Below are positions 32,299 to 40,090 of a stretch of 40,090 nucleotides of DNA, piece by piece. The DNA lies in assembly GCA_902792635.1 (NCBI GenBank), contig CADBAG010000008.1, positions 1 to 40,090 of the forward strand, written 5' to 3'. The position numbers were made by a program, and so were the translations under genes. This DNA comes from an uncultured Prevotellaceae bacterium (GTDB taxonomy: Bacteria; Bacteroidota; Bacteroidia; Bacteroidales; Bacteroidaceae). The notes below the pieces were generated by a model. The model did no database searches, was not told the DNA's origin, and saw nothing but the letters and a program-made list of their open reading frames with translations. Positions within the stretch are counted from its first letter, which is position 1. Each line of letters begins with the position of its first letter.

Positions 32299-34038
32299 AT
32301 GCAGACACTCGATATCATATCATCCATCATCCTTCTCATGGTTGCCGTTGCCTTGGCCGTCTATTGGGTGCTGAGGATCCGCAACATGAGAAGATCGCTG
32401 CGCCTGCCTTTCATCAACGACCATAAGGTCATCATCACACAGGCGCTGCGCAAGATGAACATCAAACCCGAATGGGAGAAAGAGGAGGACAAACAGGTGG
32501 TCCACTTCACCTACCAAGGCGGTCATTTCAATATCGCCTTAGAGAAAGGCAGTCCCTATGCTCGCGTCTCCTTCCTCTATTTCTACAAGACCGACATGGA
32601 CAAGCTCGATGCCGTGCGCCTCACGTGTAACCTCTGCAACCTCAACACCGATGCCTGCCGCATCGTCTACACCGTCAACGAGAAAGAGAACGACGTCGAC
32701 GTCCATCTCATCAGCGTCCTGCCTATCATGCGCGAGGGGATGAACGAAGAACTGCAGCGTGTCATGGGCGACGCCTTCCGCTGGCAAGATGCGTTCTCCG
32801 AAAGGATGAAGATGCAGCCAAAGACGAAAGGCACCGATGTAGAGAAAGTTAAAGCCGAATACAAACGCGAACTCGAACTCATCCGCGAGCAGGAGATGAC
32901 CCACCAGAAGGAAGGACCCGACTGGCATGAGACACGTACGGATGCCCACACGCTCAAGGACCTCTTGGCCACGACGATGGGACTGACGGACATCATCCCT
33001 ACAGAGATGACTGTCTCTAAAGAAGAGTCAACAGTGACGCTCACCGACCCCGACGAGATCCTTAACACGAAGATAAGTGACTTCCTCATCGCTGACAACA
33101 CCTTCGCACACAAGTCGGCGTTCGCCAAGCTCGACTTCTACGACCCGCGCGACATCCTCAAGGAGCGCCATCTGATGATCGATGTCGAGAGTGAGGATCA
33201 GACGAAAGACACGCTCTACTACCGCGCTACCCTGTCGCTGGCACCCGTCTCCCTCACTATCAATATGGATGAGAGCTCGGAGCAACGGGAGAAGAAGATG
33301 ACGAGCGTGCTCCTCGGCTACGATCTCACACCTTCGAAGGAGCGTCTTGCCCATTTCCGCTACGTCTGGAAAGAAGCGTTGGACAAGAGCAAGAAAGGAC
33401 AGGAGGACGACATGTCGGAAGACGAGAAGGTCCTCGCCAAGATGCAAGACTCCCACATGGCGGAGAACTTCTTCACGGGCATGCAGCTCTACCTACACAA
33501 ACGTTACTACGAGGCAGTAGGACACCTCACCGATACCTACCGGGAAATGACTCGGAAAGTGGATGGCAAGGGACGTTTCCTAAAAGAGAGCTTTGACGAG
33601 ATCGCTTACCTCATAGGATGCTGTTACATGTGCCTGCACCAGTATGAGAAAGCTTGTTTCTACCTCCAGGTGACACTCCCTGCCACGCGCGAGGCATACA
33701 CCGAGGCTTATATCAACTGCCTCGTCAACAACCACGACTTCCGCGCCATGGATAACATCAACGGACTGTTGGAGAACATCGAGATGATCATCCGGTCCCT
33801 TGACATGGGGAATGGGAATGAAGACGATGAGGAGGAGCTGGACCCCAAGACAGCCCAGGAGAAGGAACGGATGATGCATTTCGCCGCCTTCGTCAAGCGA
33901 CGCAAAGCCTACCTCCTCGTCAGCCTCGGCAAATACGATGAGGCAGAAGCATTGCTCAAGAAACTCCTCGATGACCCGGAGAACAGTGACTTTGCCTTGA
34001 CAGAGTTAGCATACATACAAAATAATAGAACGAAATAG
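32299..34038 (+). CDS. Membrane-anchored TPR-like protein of unknown function
   Basis: The start is the ATG at 32299, giving 579 residues; the same frame is open further upstream but runs antiphase through dnaG. An N-terminal membrane helix (SSIILLMVAVALAVYWVL) is followed by a mixed domain, a Lys/Glu-rich helical segment (about residues 170-215), and a C-terminal part (about 375-575) with helical hairpins such as QLYLHKRYYEAVGHLTDTYREM and KAYLLVSLGKYDEAEALLKKLL, typical of tetratricopeptide repeats. An acidic stretch (NEDDEEELD) lies between. TPR regions mediate protein contacts; the partner is unknown. It is followed after 4 bp by queD and probably heads that operon. Confidence 0.8.
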   Translation: MQTLDIISSIILLMVAVALAVYWVLRIRNMRRSLRLPFINDHKVIITQALRKMNIKPEWEKEEDKQVVHFTYQGGHFNIALEKGSPYARVSFLYFYKTDMDKLDAVRLTCNLCNLNTDACRIVYTVNEKENDVDVHLISVLPIMREGMNEELQRVMGDAFRWQDAFSERMKMQPKTKGTDVEKVKAEYKRELELIREQEMTHQKEGPDWHETRTDAHTLKDLLATTMGLTDIIPTEMTVSKEESTVTLTDPDEILNTKISDFLIADNTFAHKSAFAKLDFYDPRDILKERHLMIDVESEDQTKDTLYYRATLSLAPVSLTINMDESSEQREKKMTSVLLGYDLTPSKERLAHFRYVWKEALDKSKKGQEDDMSEDEKVLAKMQDSHMAENFFTGMQLYLHKRYYEAVGHLTDTYREMTRKVDGKGRFLKESFDEIAYLIGCCYMCLHQYEKACFYLQVTLPATREAYTEAYINCLVNNHDFRAMDNINGLLENIEMIIRSLDMGNGNEDDEEELDPKTAQEKERMMHFAAFVKRRKAYLLVSLGKYDEAEALLKKLLDDPENSDFALTELAYIQNNRTK

Positions 34039-34042
34039 AATT

Positions 34043-34372
34043 ATGTATTACATCGAAAAATCATTTGAGATATCAGCCTGCCACCACCTCATCCTCGACC
34101 ACGGCAGCAAGTGTGAGAACGTACATGGTCACAACTGGGCGGTGACGGTCTATTGCAAGTCGGAAGAGCTTGACAACAACGGTATGGTCGTTGACTTCAC
34201 GATCATCAAACAGAAGATCCACGGCAAGCTCGACCATCAGGACCTCAACCAGGTGCTCGACTTCAACCCTACGGCGGAGAACATCGCCAAATGGATTGTC
34301 GACACCATTCCTCATTGCTACAAGGCACGCGTGGCAGAGACCTCTAACAACGTCGCTATCTACGAGAAATAA
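34043..34372 (+). CDS. queD: 6-carboxy-5,6,7,8-tetrahydropterin synthase QueD
   Basis: The 109-residue protein has the QueD/PTPS zinc and catalytic residues: H15 (SACHH), the catalytic C24 (SKCENVHGHNW) with H28 and H30 as zinc ligands, and LDHQDLN carrying the conserved His-Asp pair. QueD converts dihydroneopterin triphosphate to 6-carboxytetrahydropterin, the substrate of QueE in the next gene, in the pathway to queuosine. The gene lies 4 bp after the TPR-like gene and 2 bp before queE. queC and queF are not in the window. Confidence 0.95.
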   Translation: MYYIEKSFEISACHHLILDHGSKCENVHGHNWAVTVYCKSEELDNNGMVVDFTIIKQKIHGKLDHQDLNQVLDFNPTAENIAKWIVDTIPHCYKARVAETSNNVAIYEK

Positions 34373-34374
34373 GA

Positions 34375-34962
34375 ATGATGGAACAGACCTATCGTGTCAA
34401 TGACATCTTCTATTCGCTCCAGGGCGAGGGACACAACACCGGGCGCGCCGCCATCTTCGTGCGCTTCAGTGGCTGTAACCTCCGCTGCCCGTTCTGCGAC
34501 ACCGACTTCTCCCATTACGAGACGATGACGGCACAGGAGATCATCCGCCGCATGCTATCTCTCGTCCCCAATAGTGAGGACAAGCCTATTGTGGTGCTCA
34601 CGGGCGGCGAGCCGACACTGCAGGTCGACAGTGCGCTCCTCGACGCTATACACACAGTCTTCCCGTTCATCGCCATGGAGAGCAACGGCACCAAGGAGCC
34701 ACCGGCAGAACTCGACTGGCTCACGGTATCGCCGAAGGAGAAGGTGTCGGTCCGGCGGTGCAACGAACTGAAGGTGCTCTACGACGAAGCGAACGAGCCC
34801 GACGACCGCGGCATCCAGGCCGACTATTATTACCTCCAGCCGCTCGACACGGGCAGAGCCCAAGAGAACAAAGACATCCTTGAGCACTGCGTCAGGTACA
34901 TCAAAGCCCATCCACGCTGGCGCCTCAGCCTACAGATGCATAAACTCATCGGGATAAAATAA
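34375..34962 (+). CDS. queE: 7-carboxy-7-deazaguanine synthase QueE (radical SAM)
   Basis: The 195-residue protein has the radical-SAM cluster motif C34-x3-C38-x2-C41 (GCNLRCPFCDTD) after the N-terminal IFYSLQGEG signature, and LTGGEPTLQ near residue 77. It converts 6-carboxytetrahydropterin to 7-carboxy-7-deazaguanine. Two ATG codons are adjacent (34375 and 34378); either may be used. It follows queD directly, so the two consecutive steps are co-expressed. The cardiolipin synthase gene starts 17 bp downstream. Confidence 0.95.
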   Translation: MMEQTYRVNDIFYSLQGEGHNTGRAAIFVRFSGCNLRCPFCDTDFSHYETMTAQEIIRRMLSLVPNSEDKPIVVLTGGEPTLQVDSALLDAIHTVFPFIAMESNGTKEPPAELDWLTVSPKEKVSVRRCNELKVLYDEANEPDDRGIQADYYYLQPLDTGRAQENKDILEHCVRYIKAHPRWRLSLQMHKLIGIK

Positions 34963-34979
34963 GGAGATAACGAGGAGAC

Positions 34980-36404
34980 ATGGAATACCTCTATTGGATC
35001 TTTTATGCCCTTTACATCATCGTCGATGCATTGGTGATGATCAAGGTCGTCATGGACAACCGGCAACCCGCCAAGACCATGGCATGGATCCTTGTGCTCT
35101 GGGCCTTGCCAATAATAGGTATCCTCCTTTATATCTTCTTCGGTCAGAACACACGCAAGGAGCGCCTCATCTCCGAGCGCTCCCTGAGTCAGTTGACGAA
35201 GCGCTCGATGTTCGAATATATCGAGCAGCGTGACCTGCGCCTCCCCGAGTCGCACCGTCCGCTGATGTTGCTGTTCAAGAACCAGAGCATGGCACTGCCG
35301 TTCAAAGACAACGATGTGACACTCTACACCTCCGGCTATGCGTTCTTCCCCGCCCTGCTCCATGCCATCAGTCTCGCCCAGCATCATATCCATATCGACA
35401 TCTTCATCTTTGAAGATGACGAGCTCGGCAACCTCATCGCTGACGCCCTCATCGACCGCGCCCGGCACGGCGTGGAGGTACGTGTCATCTACGACGACGT
35501 AGGCTGCTGGAAGGTGAAAAACGCGTTCTATGAGCGTATGCGCAATGCCGGCATCGACGTCCATCCCTTCATGCCGGTGAAGTTCCCGGCTTTCACGTCG
35601 AAAGCCAACTACCGTAACCACCGTAAGATCATCGTCATCGACGGGAAGGTGGGGTTCATCGGCGGTATGAACTTCGCCACACGATACGTCAAAGGCACGG
35701 GCACACAGCCCTGGCGCGACACGATGATGCGGATCACCGGCGGTGCCGTCTACGGCCTGCAGCGTGCCTTCCTCATCGACTGGTACTTCGTCGACCGCAC
35801 GCTCATCACGAGTCGCGACTACTACCCTCCCTTGGAGACTGACAACCATAACAACTGTATCGCTCAGGTCGTCACGAGCAGTCCCGTGACGGAGTGGCCC
35901 GACATCATGCAAGGTTACGTCCGTATCCTCCTCGAGGCCAAGCGTTACGTCTATATCGAGACCCCTTATTTCCTCCCCACGGAGCCCGTGCTCTTCGCCC
36001 TGCGCACGGCAGCCCTCGCCGGTGTCGACGTACGGATCATCATCCCCATGCACAGTGACACGCGCGTCGTCGAATGGGCCAGTATCAGCTATGTCAAAGA
36101 GGTCATAGAAGCCGGGGTGAAGGTCTATCTCTACCAGGCAGGCTTCAACCACTCGAAGTTCCTCGTCAGCGACGACAGCATCTGCACCTGCGGCAGCACG
36201 AACGTCGACTTCCGCAGTTTCGAGCACGACTTCGAGGCCAACGTCTTCTTCTACGACGAGGGACTGGCGCTGCGCATGAAGAAGATGTTCCTCGACGACG
36301 AGGCCGTCAGTCCCCTTGCCACAGAGGTCTATGCCAAGACCCCCTTCCCGTTCCGCAAGCGACTGTGGGCAAGTATTGTCCGGCTTCTTAGCCCGCTCTT
36401 ATGA
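34980..36404 (+). CDS. cls: Cardiolipin synthase (phospholipase D family)
   Basis: This 474-residue enzyme has two N-terminal membrane helices (YWIFYALYIIVDALVMIKVV and AWILVLWALPIIGILLYIFFG), then two HKD motifs: HRKIIVIDGKVGFIGG near residue 214 and HSKFLVSDDSICTCGSTN near 390. It joins two phosphatidylglycerol molecules into cardiolipin at the inner membrane. It is last in the operon with the TPR-like protein, queD and queE; a new promoter begins 9 bp downstream of its stop codon. Confidence 0.94.
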   Translation: MEYLYWIFYALYIIVDALVMIKVVMDNRQPAKTMAWILVLWALPIIGILLYIFFGQNTRKERLISERSLSQLTKRSMFEYIEQRDLRLPESHRPLMLLFKNQSMALPFKDNDVTLYTSGYAFFPALLHAISLAQHHIHIDIFIFEDDELGNLIADALIDRARHGVEVRVIYDDVGCWKVKNAFYERMRNAGIDVHPFMPVKFPAFTSKANYRNHRKIIVIDGKVGFIGGMNFATRYVKGTGTQPWRDTMMRITGGAVYGLQRAFLIDWYFVDRTLITSRDYYPPLETDNHNNCIAQVVTSSPVTEWPDIMQGYVRILLEAKRYVYIETPYFLPTEPVLFALRTAALAGVDVRIIIPMHSDTRVVEWASISYVKEVIEAGVKVYLYQAGFNHSKFLVSDDSICTCGSTNVDFRSFEHDFEANVFFYDEGLALRMKKMFLDDEAVSPLATEVYAKTPFPFRKRLWASIVRLLSPLL

Positions 36405-36413
36405 TTTTTTTCG

Positions 36414-36421
36414 TAACTTTG
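36414..36421 (+). promoter_or_regulatory. -7 element for the pilin-like gene
   Basis: TAACTTTG matches TAnnTTTG, 19 bp before the ATG at 36441. Confidence 0.6.
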
Positions 36422-36440
36422 CATTCAAGAAGATAAAGAC

Positions 36441-36920
36441 ATGAAAAAAAGATTCAATACACCCACGATCCTCGGCGGCTGCGTCTTCCTCTTAGCGTTG
36501 CTGTGTATCCTGAGCATCGGCTCCCCGATCCACTTCGACCATGAGCGCAGCGTGCGGGAGAAAGCCGTCAAAGCCCGTCTCATGACGATACGCTCGGCCG
36601 AAGAGCGTTACCGTGCCCAGCACGGCGTCTATGCCGGCAGTTTCAAGGAACTCGCGCAGAGCGGCCTCCTCGCCGACTCCCTCTCTTTCATCCCCTACAC
36701 CGATGGCACCCGTTTCTCCCTCACCGCCACGACACTCCCCGGCAAGAGCGGACGGAAGATCCCCGTCATGGAGTGTGCCGCGACCTACAGTCAGTACCTC
36801 GCAGGCCTCGATAAGACGAGCATCAGTGATCTCACGGACCAGGCAGCCACCAACGGCCAGTTCCCCGGCCTGAAGATCGGCGACACCGAGAACCCGAACG
36901 ATAATACGGGAAACTGGTAG
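36441..36920 (+). CDS. Small membrane protein with pilin-like layout, function unknown
   Basis: The 159-residue product has an N-terminal basic stretch and one hydrophobic helix (GGCVFLLALLCILSIGS), then a helical segment KARLMTIRSAEERYRAQHGVYAGSFKELAQSG, which resembles the start of pseudopilin head domains. A small soluble domain follows. There is no GFTLIE-type prepilin cleavage site, so it is not a normal type II/IV pilin. The stop codon TAG is directly followed by a palindromic repeat arm. It may belong with the DUF3822 gene downstream. I cannot assign a function. Confidence 0.7.
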   Translation: MKKRFNTPTILGGCVFLLALLCILSIGSPIHFDHERSVREKAVKARLMTIRSAEERYRAQHGVYAGSFKELAQSGLLADSLSFIPYTDGTRFSLTATTLPGKSGRKIPVMECAATYSQYLAGLDKTSISDLTDQAATNGQFPGLKIGDTENPNDNTGNW

Positions 36921-37019
36921 GCCTCTCCCCAACCCTCCCCCGTAGGGAGGGAGAGCAATACCCAAGTAGCATCAACGGCTTCACCCCCTCCCTGAAGGGG
37001 AGGGTTGGGGTGGGGTCTC
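36921..37019. repeat. Inverted pair of palindromic arms after the pilin-like gene
   Basis: The left arm 36921-36955 begins GCCTCTCCCC immediately after the stop codon and is identical to an arm inside dnaG. The right arm 36983-37019 (CCCTCCCTGAAGGGGAGGG, then TTGGGG) is inverted and matches the outer parts of the insert in the TonB receptor. It links both in-frame insertions to a single family. Confidence 0.9.
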
Positions 37020-37035
37020 TCATTTAGAATATATT

Positions 37036-37821
37036 ATGTCCCACAGAATGACCATACGCGCCTGCTCATCATCCCTCGCCTTCGCTTTGCCCGAGGCTGA
37101 GGACCGCACGCGCATCCGTTTCAACAGATACATCTCGAAGAGCGGCATCTCCATCGCCGCCAACCTCCGCGACGCTTTCAAGACCGTGGAGATGTTGCGC
37201 GAGCCCATCGGCCGCGCCACACTGCTCGTCGACACTCCCGCTCTCCTCATCCCTCTCGATGAATATAAAGAGGGAGACAAGGATATCCTCTACAAGCACT
37301 CCTTCCCCTCCACGGAAGGCTCAACGATCGTTGCCAACGCCCTCCCCGACCTCAATGCCGTGGCGCTCTTCGCTCTCAACCGCGACCTCAAGACCGTAGT
37401 CGAGGATCACTGCGACGAGGTGCGTTACGTCCATCTCCTCCAGCCCGTCTGGGACTATCTCCACCGCCGCAGTTTCCTTGGCAACCGCCGCAAGCTCTAC
37501 GTCTATTTCCACGACAACAACCAGTTGGAGATCTTCAGCTTCGAGCGTAACCATTTCATCTTCTACAACCGTTACGAGGCACGGTCCATCAAGGACATGG
37601 TCTACTTCATCCTCTTCGTGTGGAAACAGTTAGCCCTCGACCAGATGCGCGACGAGCTCTTCCTTGTCGGGGACATCCCCGAGAAGGATAACCTCCTCAA
37701 AGCCCTCCGCATCTACGTGCAGATGGTGGCGGTCATCAATGCCGCGGCAAGTTTCAACAACGTCCCCCTGACCCAGGAGAAATGCATCACCTTTGACATG
37801 ATAACAGCATTATTAGCATGA
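37036..37821 (+). CDS. DUF3822 family protein
   Basis: This 261-residue protein matches the Bacteroidota DUF3822 family, which is predicted to have an actin-like (ASKHA/PilM-like) fold: TLLVDTPALLIPLDEYKE and LYVYFHDNNQLEIFSFERNHFIFYNRYE near residue 155 are recognisable. There is no signal peptide. The gene overlaps rsmD by four bases (ATGA), so it is co-translated with the methyltransferase. Its function is unknown; in other Bacteroidota it also neighbours rsmD, as far as I recall. Confidence 0.85.
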   Translation: MSHRMTIRACSSSLAFALPEAEDRTRIRFNRYISKSGISIAANLRDAFKTVEMLREPIGRATLLVDTPALLIPLDEYKEGDKDILYKHSFPSTEGSTIVANALPDLNAVALFALNRDLKTVVEDHCDEVRYVHLLQPVWDYLHRRSFLGNRRKLYVYFHDNNQLEIFSFERNHFIFYNRYEARSIKDMVYFILFVWKQLALDQMRDELFLVGDIPEKDNLLKALRIYVQMVAVINAAASFNNVPLTQEKCITFDMITALLA

Positions 37822-38348
37822 GAATCATTACCGGACAATATAAAGGTCGGCATTTCGACATACCACGTACCTTCAAGGCACGCCCCACAACCGACTTCGC
37901 CAAGGAGAACATCTTCAATGTCCTCAACGGCTATATCGACTTCGATGGCTCCGCCGCCCTCGACCTCTTCGCCGGCACCGGCAGCATCTCCTTAGAGATG
38001 CTCTCGCGCGGCTGTGCCCCAGTCGTCAGCGTCGAGGCAGACCGCGACCATGCCGCCTTCATCGCTCAGTGCATGAAGAAGATCGGCACAACAGACAACG
38101 TCCTTATCCGTGGCGACGTTTTCCGTTTCCTGAAGAAATGTCATGAGCAGTTCGACTTCATCTTTGCCGACCCACCCTACGCCCTTGAGAACCTCGCCAC
38201 GCTCCCCGGCCTCGTCCTCGGCAACGACCTCCTCAAGCCCGACGGCATCTTCGTCCTCGAGCACGGCAAGGACTATGACTTCTCCAACGAGCCCCGGTTC
38301 CTCGAGCATCGCAGCTACGGCAGTGTCAACTTCTCTTTGTTCCGATGA
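37818..38348 (+). CDS. rsmD: 16S rRNA (guanine966-N2)-methyltransferase RsmD
   Basis: The 176-residue enzyme has the RsmD signature: RIITGQYKGR at the N terminus, RPTTDFAKENIFN, the SAM-binding loop DLFAGTGSISLEMLSRG and the catalytic FADPPY motif (about residues 115-120). It methylates G966 of 16S rRNA in the small subunit. It overlaps DUF3822 upstream and the helicase gene downstream, in each case by an ATGA junction. Confidence 0.95.
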   Translation: MRIITGQYKGRHFDIPRTFKARPTTDFAKENIFNVLNGYIDFDGSAALDLFAGTGSISLEMLSRGCAPVVSVEADRDHAAFIAQCMKKIGTTDNVLIRGDVFRFLKKCHEQFDFIFADPPYALENLATLPGLVLGNDLLKPDGIFVLEHGKDYDFSNEPRFLEHRSYGSVNFSLFR

Positions 38349-39808
38349 AGACCTATGAACTCGTCGACCGTATTATCGGCAACTTCGGCTTCTCTCCCAC
38401 CCCCGACCAGCACCACGCCTTAGACGTCTTCTCCCGGTTCCTCGCTGACCGTCGCCGCGAGGCCGTGATGATCCTCCGTGGCTCCGCTGGAACGGGTAAG
38501 ACATCCCTCGCCGCCGCCATCGTCTACACCCTCCACACCCTCGGCCAGCACCTCGTGCTCATGGCGCCAACAGGCCGTGCCGCGAAGGTCTTCTCGCTGA
38601 GCAGCGGCATGCCCGCCTCGACGATCCACCGCACGATCTACCGCGAGAAGAAATTCACGGGCGTGGAAGGGTCCTTCGACCTTAACTTCAACATCCATAA
38701 GAACACGCTCTTCGTCGTCGACGAGGCCTCGATGATCGGCAACGGCAGTGCCGGGGAGAGCGGCTTCGGCTCAGGCAGCGTGCTCTACGACCTCATGCGT
38801 TACGTCTACAACGGTAACAACTGCCGACTGATGCTCATCGGCGACAAGGCACAGCTGCCGCCCGTCGGCGAGGAAGAGGCGCCGGCACTGTCGGCACAGG
38901 AGCTCGAGAACTACGGCCTCATCGTCTATCAGTGTGACCTCGACGAGGTGCTGCGACAAGGAGAAAACTCCGGCATCCTCTACAACGCCACACGGATCCG
39001 TAAGATGATCACACACAGTGAGATGACCCAACTGCCGAAGATCCGCTTCGCCGGTTTCTCCGACATCTGTGTCATGCCCGGCAACGAACTCATCGAGAGT
39101 CTCGCCTCGAGCTATAGTAACATCGGAACGGATGATACCATTGTGATCACCCGCTCCAACAAACGCGCGAACATCTATAACCAGGGTATCCGTAACACCA
39201 TCCTCGACCGTGAGGAGGCGCTCTGTCCGGGCGACATGCTCATGATCGTCAAGAACAAGTACATCACGAACGACGAACCCGACGAGAGCCTCGACACGAA
39301 CCCCAAGAGTAACCCGAGCAACAATGCCAAAGAGACGTTCATCGCCAATGGTGACCGGTGTGTCGTGCGCCGCGTCCATAACTTCGTTGACCTCTACGGT
39401 TTCCATTTCGCTGACGCCACGTTGGCGTTCCCCGACTTCAACGACTATGAGCTCGACACGACGATCATCCTCGACACGCTAATGAGTGAGGCGCCGGCCC
39501 TGACGCGGGAGCAGAACGAGAAACTCTTCAACGCTGTCATGGAGGATTATCAGGACATCCCCACAAAGCCCGAGCGCATGAAAGCCCTCCGCAAAGACAA
39601 GTATTTCAATGCCATCCAGGTGAAGTTCGCCTATGCCGTGACCTGTCACAAGGCGCAAGGCGGACAGTGGCGCCATGTCTACCTCGACCAGGGTTACATG
39701 ACGGACGACATGCTCACCCCCGACTATATCCACTGGCTCTACACCGCCTTCACCCGTGCCCGCGATAAGCTGTTCCTGGTCAACTGGCCAGGGACGCAGG
39801 TATTATAA
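38345..39808 (+). CDS. RecD/Pif1-like superfamily 1B helicase
   Basis: This 487-residue protein has Walker A GSAGTGKTS near residue 46, a Walker B-like VVDEASMI, the Q-containing LIGDKAQLPPVG motif III near residue 178, and a UvrD-like C-terminal domain with VTCHKAQGGQW and LYTAFTRARDKL. The motif set agrees with RecD2/Pif1-type 5'-3' DNA helicases; no N-terminal extra domain is present, so it is shorter than RecD2. It may act in recombination or replication-fork repair. It is the last gene of the DUF3822-rsmD operon and is followed directly by a perfect hairpin terminator. Confidence 0.88.
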   Translation: MKTYELVDRIIGNFGFSPTPDQHHALDVFSRFLADRRREAVMILRGSAGTGKTSLAAAIVYTLHTLGQHLVLMAPTGRAAKVFSLSSGMPASTIHRTIYREKKFTGVEGSFDLNFNIHKNTLFVVDEASMIGNGSAGESGFGSGSVLYDLMRYVYNGNNCRLMLIGDKAQLPPVGEEEAPALSAQELENYGLIVYQCDLDEVLRQGENSGILYNATRIRKMITHSEMTQLPKIRFAGFSDICVMPGNELIESLASSYSNIGTDDTIVITRSNKRANIYNQGIRNTILDREEALCPGDMLMIVKNKYITNDEPDESLDTNPKSNPSNNAKETFIANGDRCVVRRVHNFVDLYGFHFADATLAFPDFNDYELDTTIILDTLMSEAPALTREQNEKLFNAVMEDYQDIPTKPERMKALRKDKYFNAIQVKFAYAVTCHKAQGGQWRHVYLDQGYMTDDMLTPDYIHWLYTAFTRARDKLFLVNWPGTQVL

Positions 39809-39840
39809 GGTTAGGACGGCCATAAGGCCGTCCTAACCTT
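39807..39840 (+). terminator. Perfect 15-bp hairpin terminator
   Basis: AAGGTTAGGACGGCC (39807-39821) and GGCCGTCCTAACCTT (39826-39840) form a perfect stem with an ATAA loop. It overlaps the stop codon of the helicase gene. The T-run is short. Confidence 0.8.
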
Positions 39841-39863
39841 ATAATACGCAAAAGATCGATGTC

Positions 39864-39981
39864 TCACACGGATTCTAAAGATCTTAAAGATTTTGCTACG
39901 CTGCGTTGCAGCTACGCTTACCCCAGCATCACCGCGTAGCGAACAGCGTAGCCCTCTTTAAGATCTTTATAATCCGTGTGA
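39864..39981. repeat. Long hairpin repeat, copy 2
   Basis: This 118-bp element is a second copy of the core at 25865-25981. Its ends TCACACGGAT and ATCCGTGTGA are complementary, the AAGATCTTAAAGAT-like stems pair with TCTTTAAGATCTTT, and the middle CCCAGCATCACCGCGTAGCG is shared. An inner stem GCTACGC/GCGTAGC may also form. No coding signal is present. Confidence 0.9.
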
Positions 39982-40017
39982 GAAAAAAAATCGAGCCGTA
40001 CGGTTGAAAATTAACGT

Positions 40018-40090
40018 CCTCGTTGAATAAGCACCTCGGAGAGGTGCCACATGATTAGCCCCAGGTAAGGAGCGCAGCGACGTAACCTGG
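40018..40090 (+). repeat. Palindromic two-hairpin repeat at window end
   Basis: It contains GCACCTCGGAGAGGTGC (a 7-bp stem), ACATGATTAGCC, then CCAGGT and ACCTGG arms around GGAGCGCAGCGACG. The first half matches the minus-strand sequence at 1-38. It may continue beyond the window. Confidence 0.65.

Overview
The window reads as chromosomal DNA of a Bacteroidota member, most likely Prevotellaceae (Prevotella/Segatella-like); genus and species cannot be fixed from sequence alone. Reasons: Bacteroidota-type promoters (TTTG, about 19-21 bp, TAnnTTTG) sit upstream of many genes; two TonB-dependent receptors are present; and several proteins belong to families I know mainly from Bacteroidales (DUF4923, DUF4954, DUF3822, a DPP5-like S9 peptidase, a thiamine-salvage operon with a PnuT-type transporter). 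No tRNA, rRNA, prophage, CRISPR array or transposase gene is visible. Gene content is mostly housekeeping.

Layout. 1-546: a truncated repeat copy, then the decayed C-terminal end of an outer-membrane beta-barrel gene. 667-2353 (minus): an esterase and a secreted DUF4923 protein, separated only by a 14-bp tandem array. 2486-13379 (plus): HflX GTPase, a DUF4954 beta-helix protein, a two-domain M16 protease, class I fumarase, and a UvrD-type helicase with an embedded DEDDh exonuclease. 13396-17066: a TPP-riboswitch-controlled thiamine operon (outer-membrane receptor, thiamine pyrophosphokinase, PnuT-like permease). 17092-19226: a second TonB receptor. 19375-23722 (minus): DnaA, an MCE/MlaD protein, an N-acetylmuramoyl-L-alanine amidase and a free-standing NrdJ C-terminal-like domain. 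23908-29915 (plus): nitroreductase, GNAT-like protein, second nitroreductase, S9 peptidase and a short penicillin-binding transpeptidase. 30240-36404: DNA primase, a TPR-like membrane protein, QueD, QueE and cardiolipin synthase. 36441-39808: a pilin-like membrane protein, a DUF3822 protein, RsmD and a RecD/Pif1-like helicase. The window ends with a terminator, a long hairpin repeat and a palindromic repeat.

The most unusual content is the repeat landscape. A G/C-rich palindromic repeat family, usually in inverted pairs, occurs at six loci. At two of them it lies in frame inside protein-coding genes: dnaG (about 46 extra residues between the TOPRIM core and the C-terminal domain) and the second TonB receptor (about 25 residues, itself interrupted by a second hairpin). 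One 34-bp stretch inside dnaG is identical to an intergenic copy 5.3 kb away, which directly supports insertion. The arrangement recalls Rickettsia palindromic elements. Other repeats are two 22-bp tandem arrays after stop codons, 14-bp and 31-bp arrays, a duplicated 118-bp long hairpin, and a different palindromic repeat at both window edges in opposite orientation, suggesting the window is a contig that broke at repeats.
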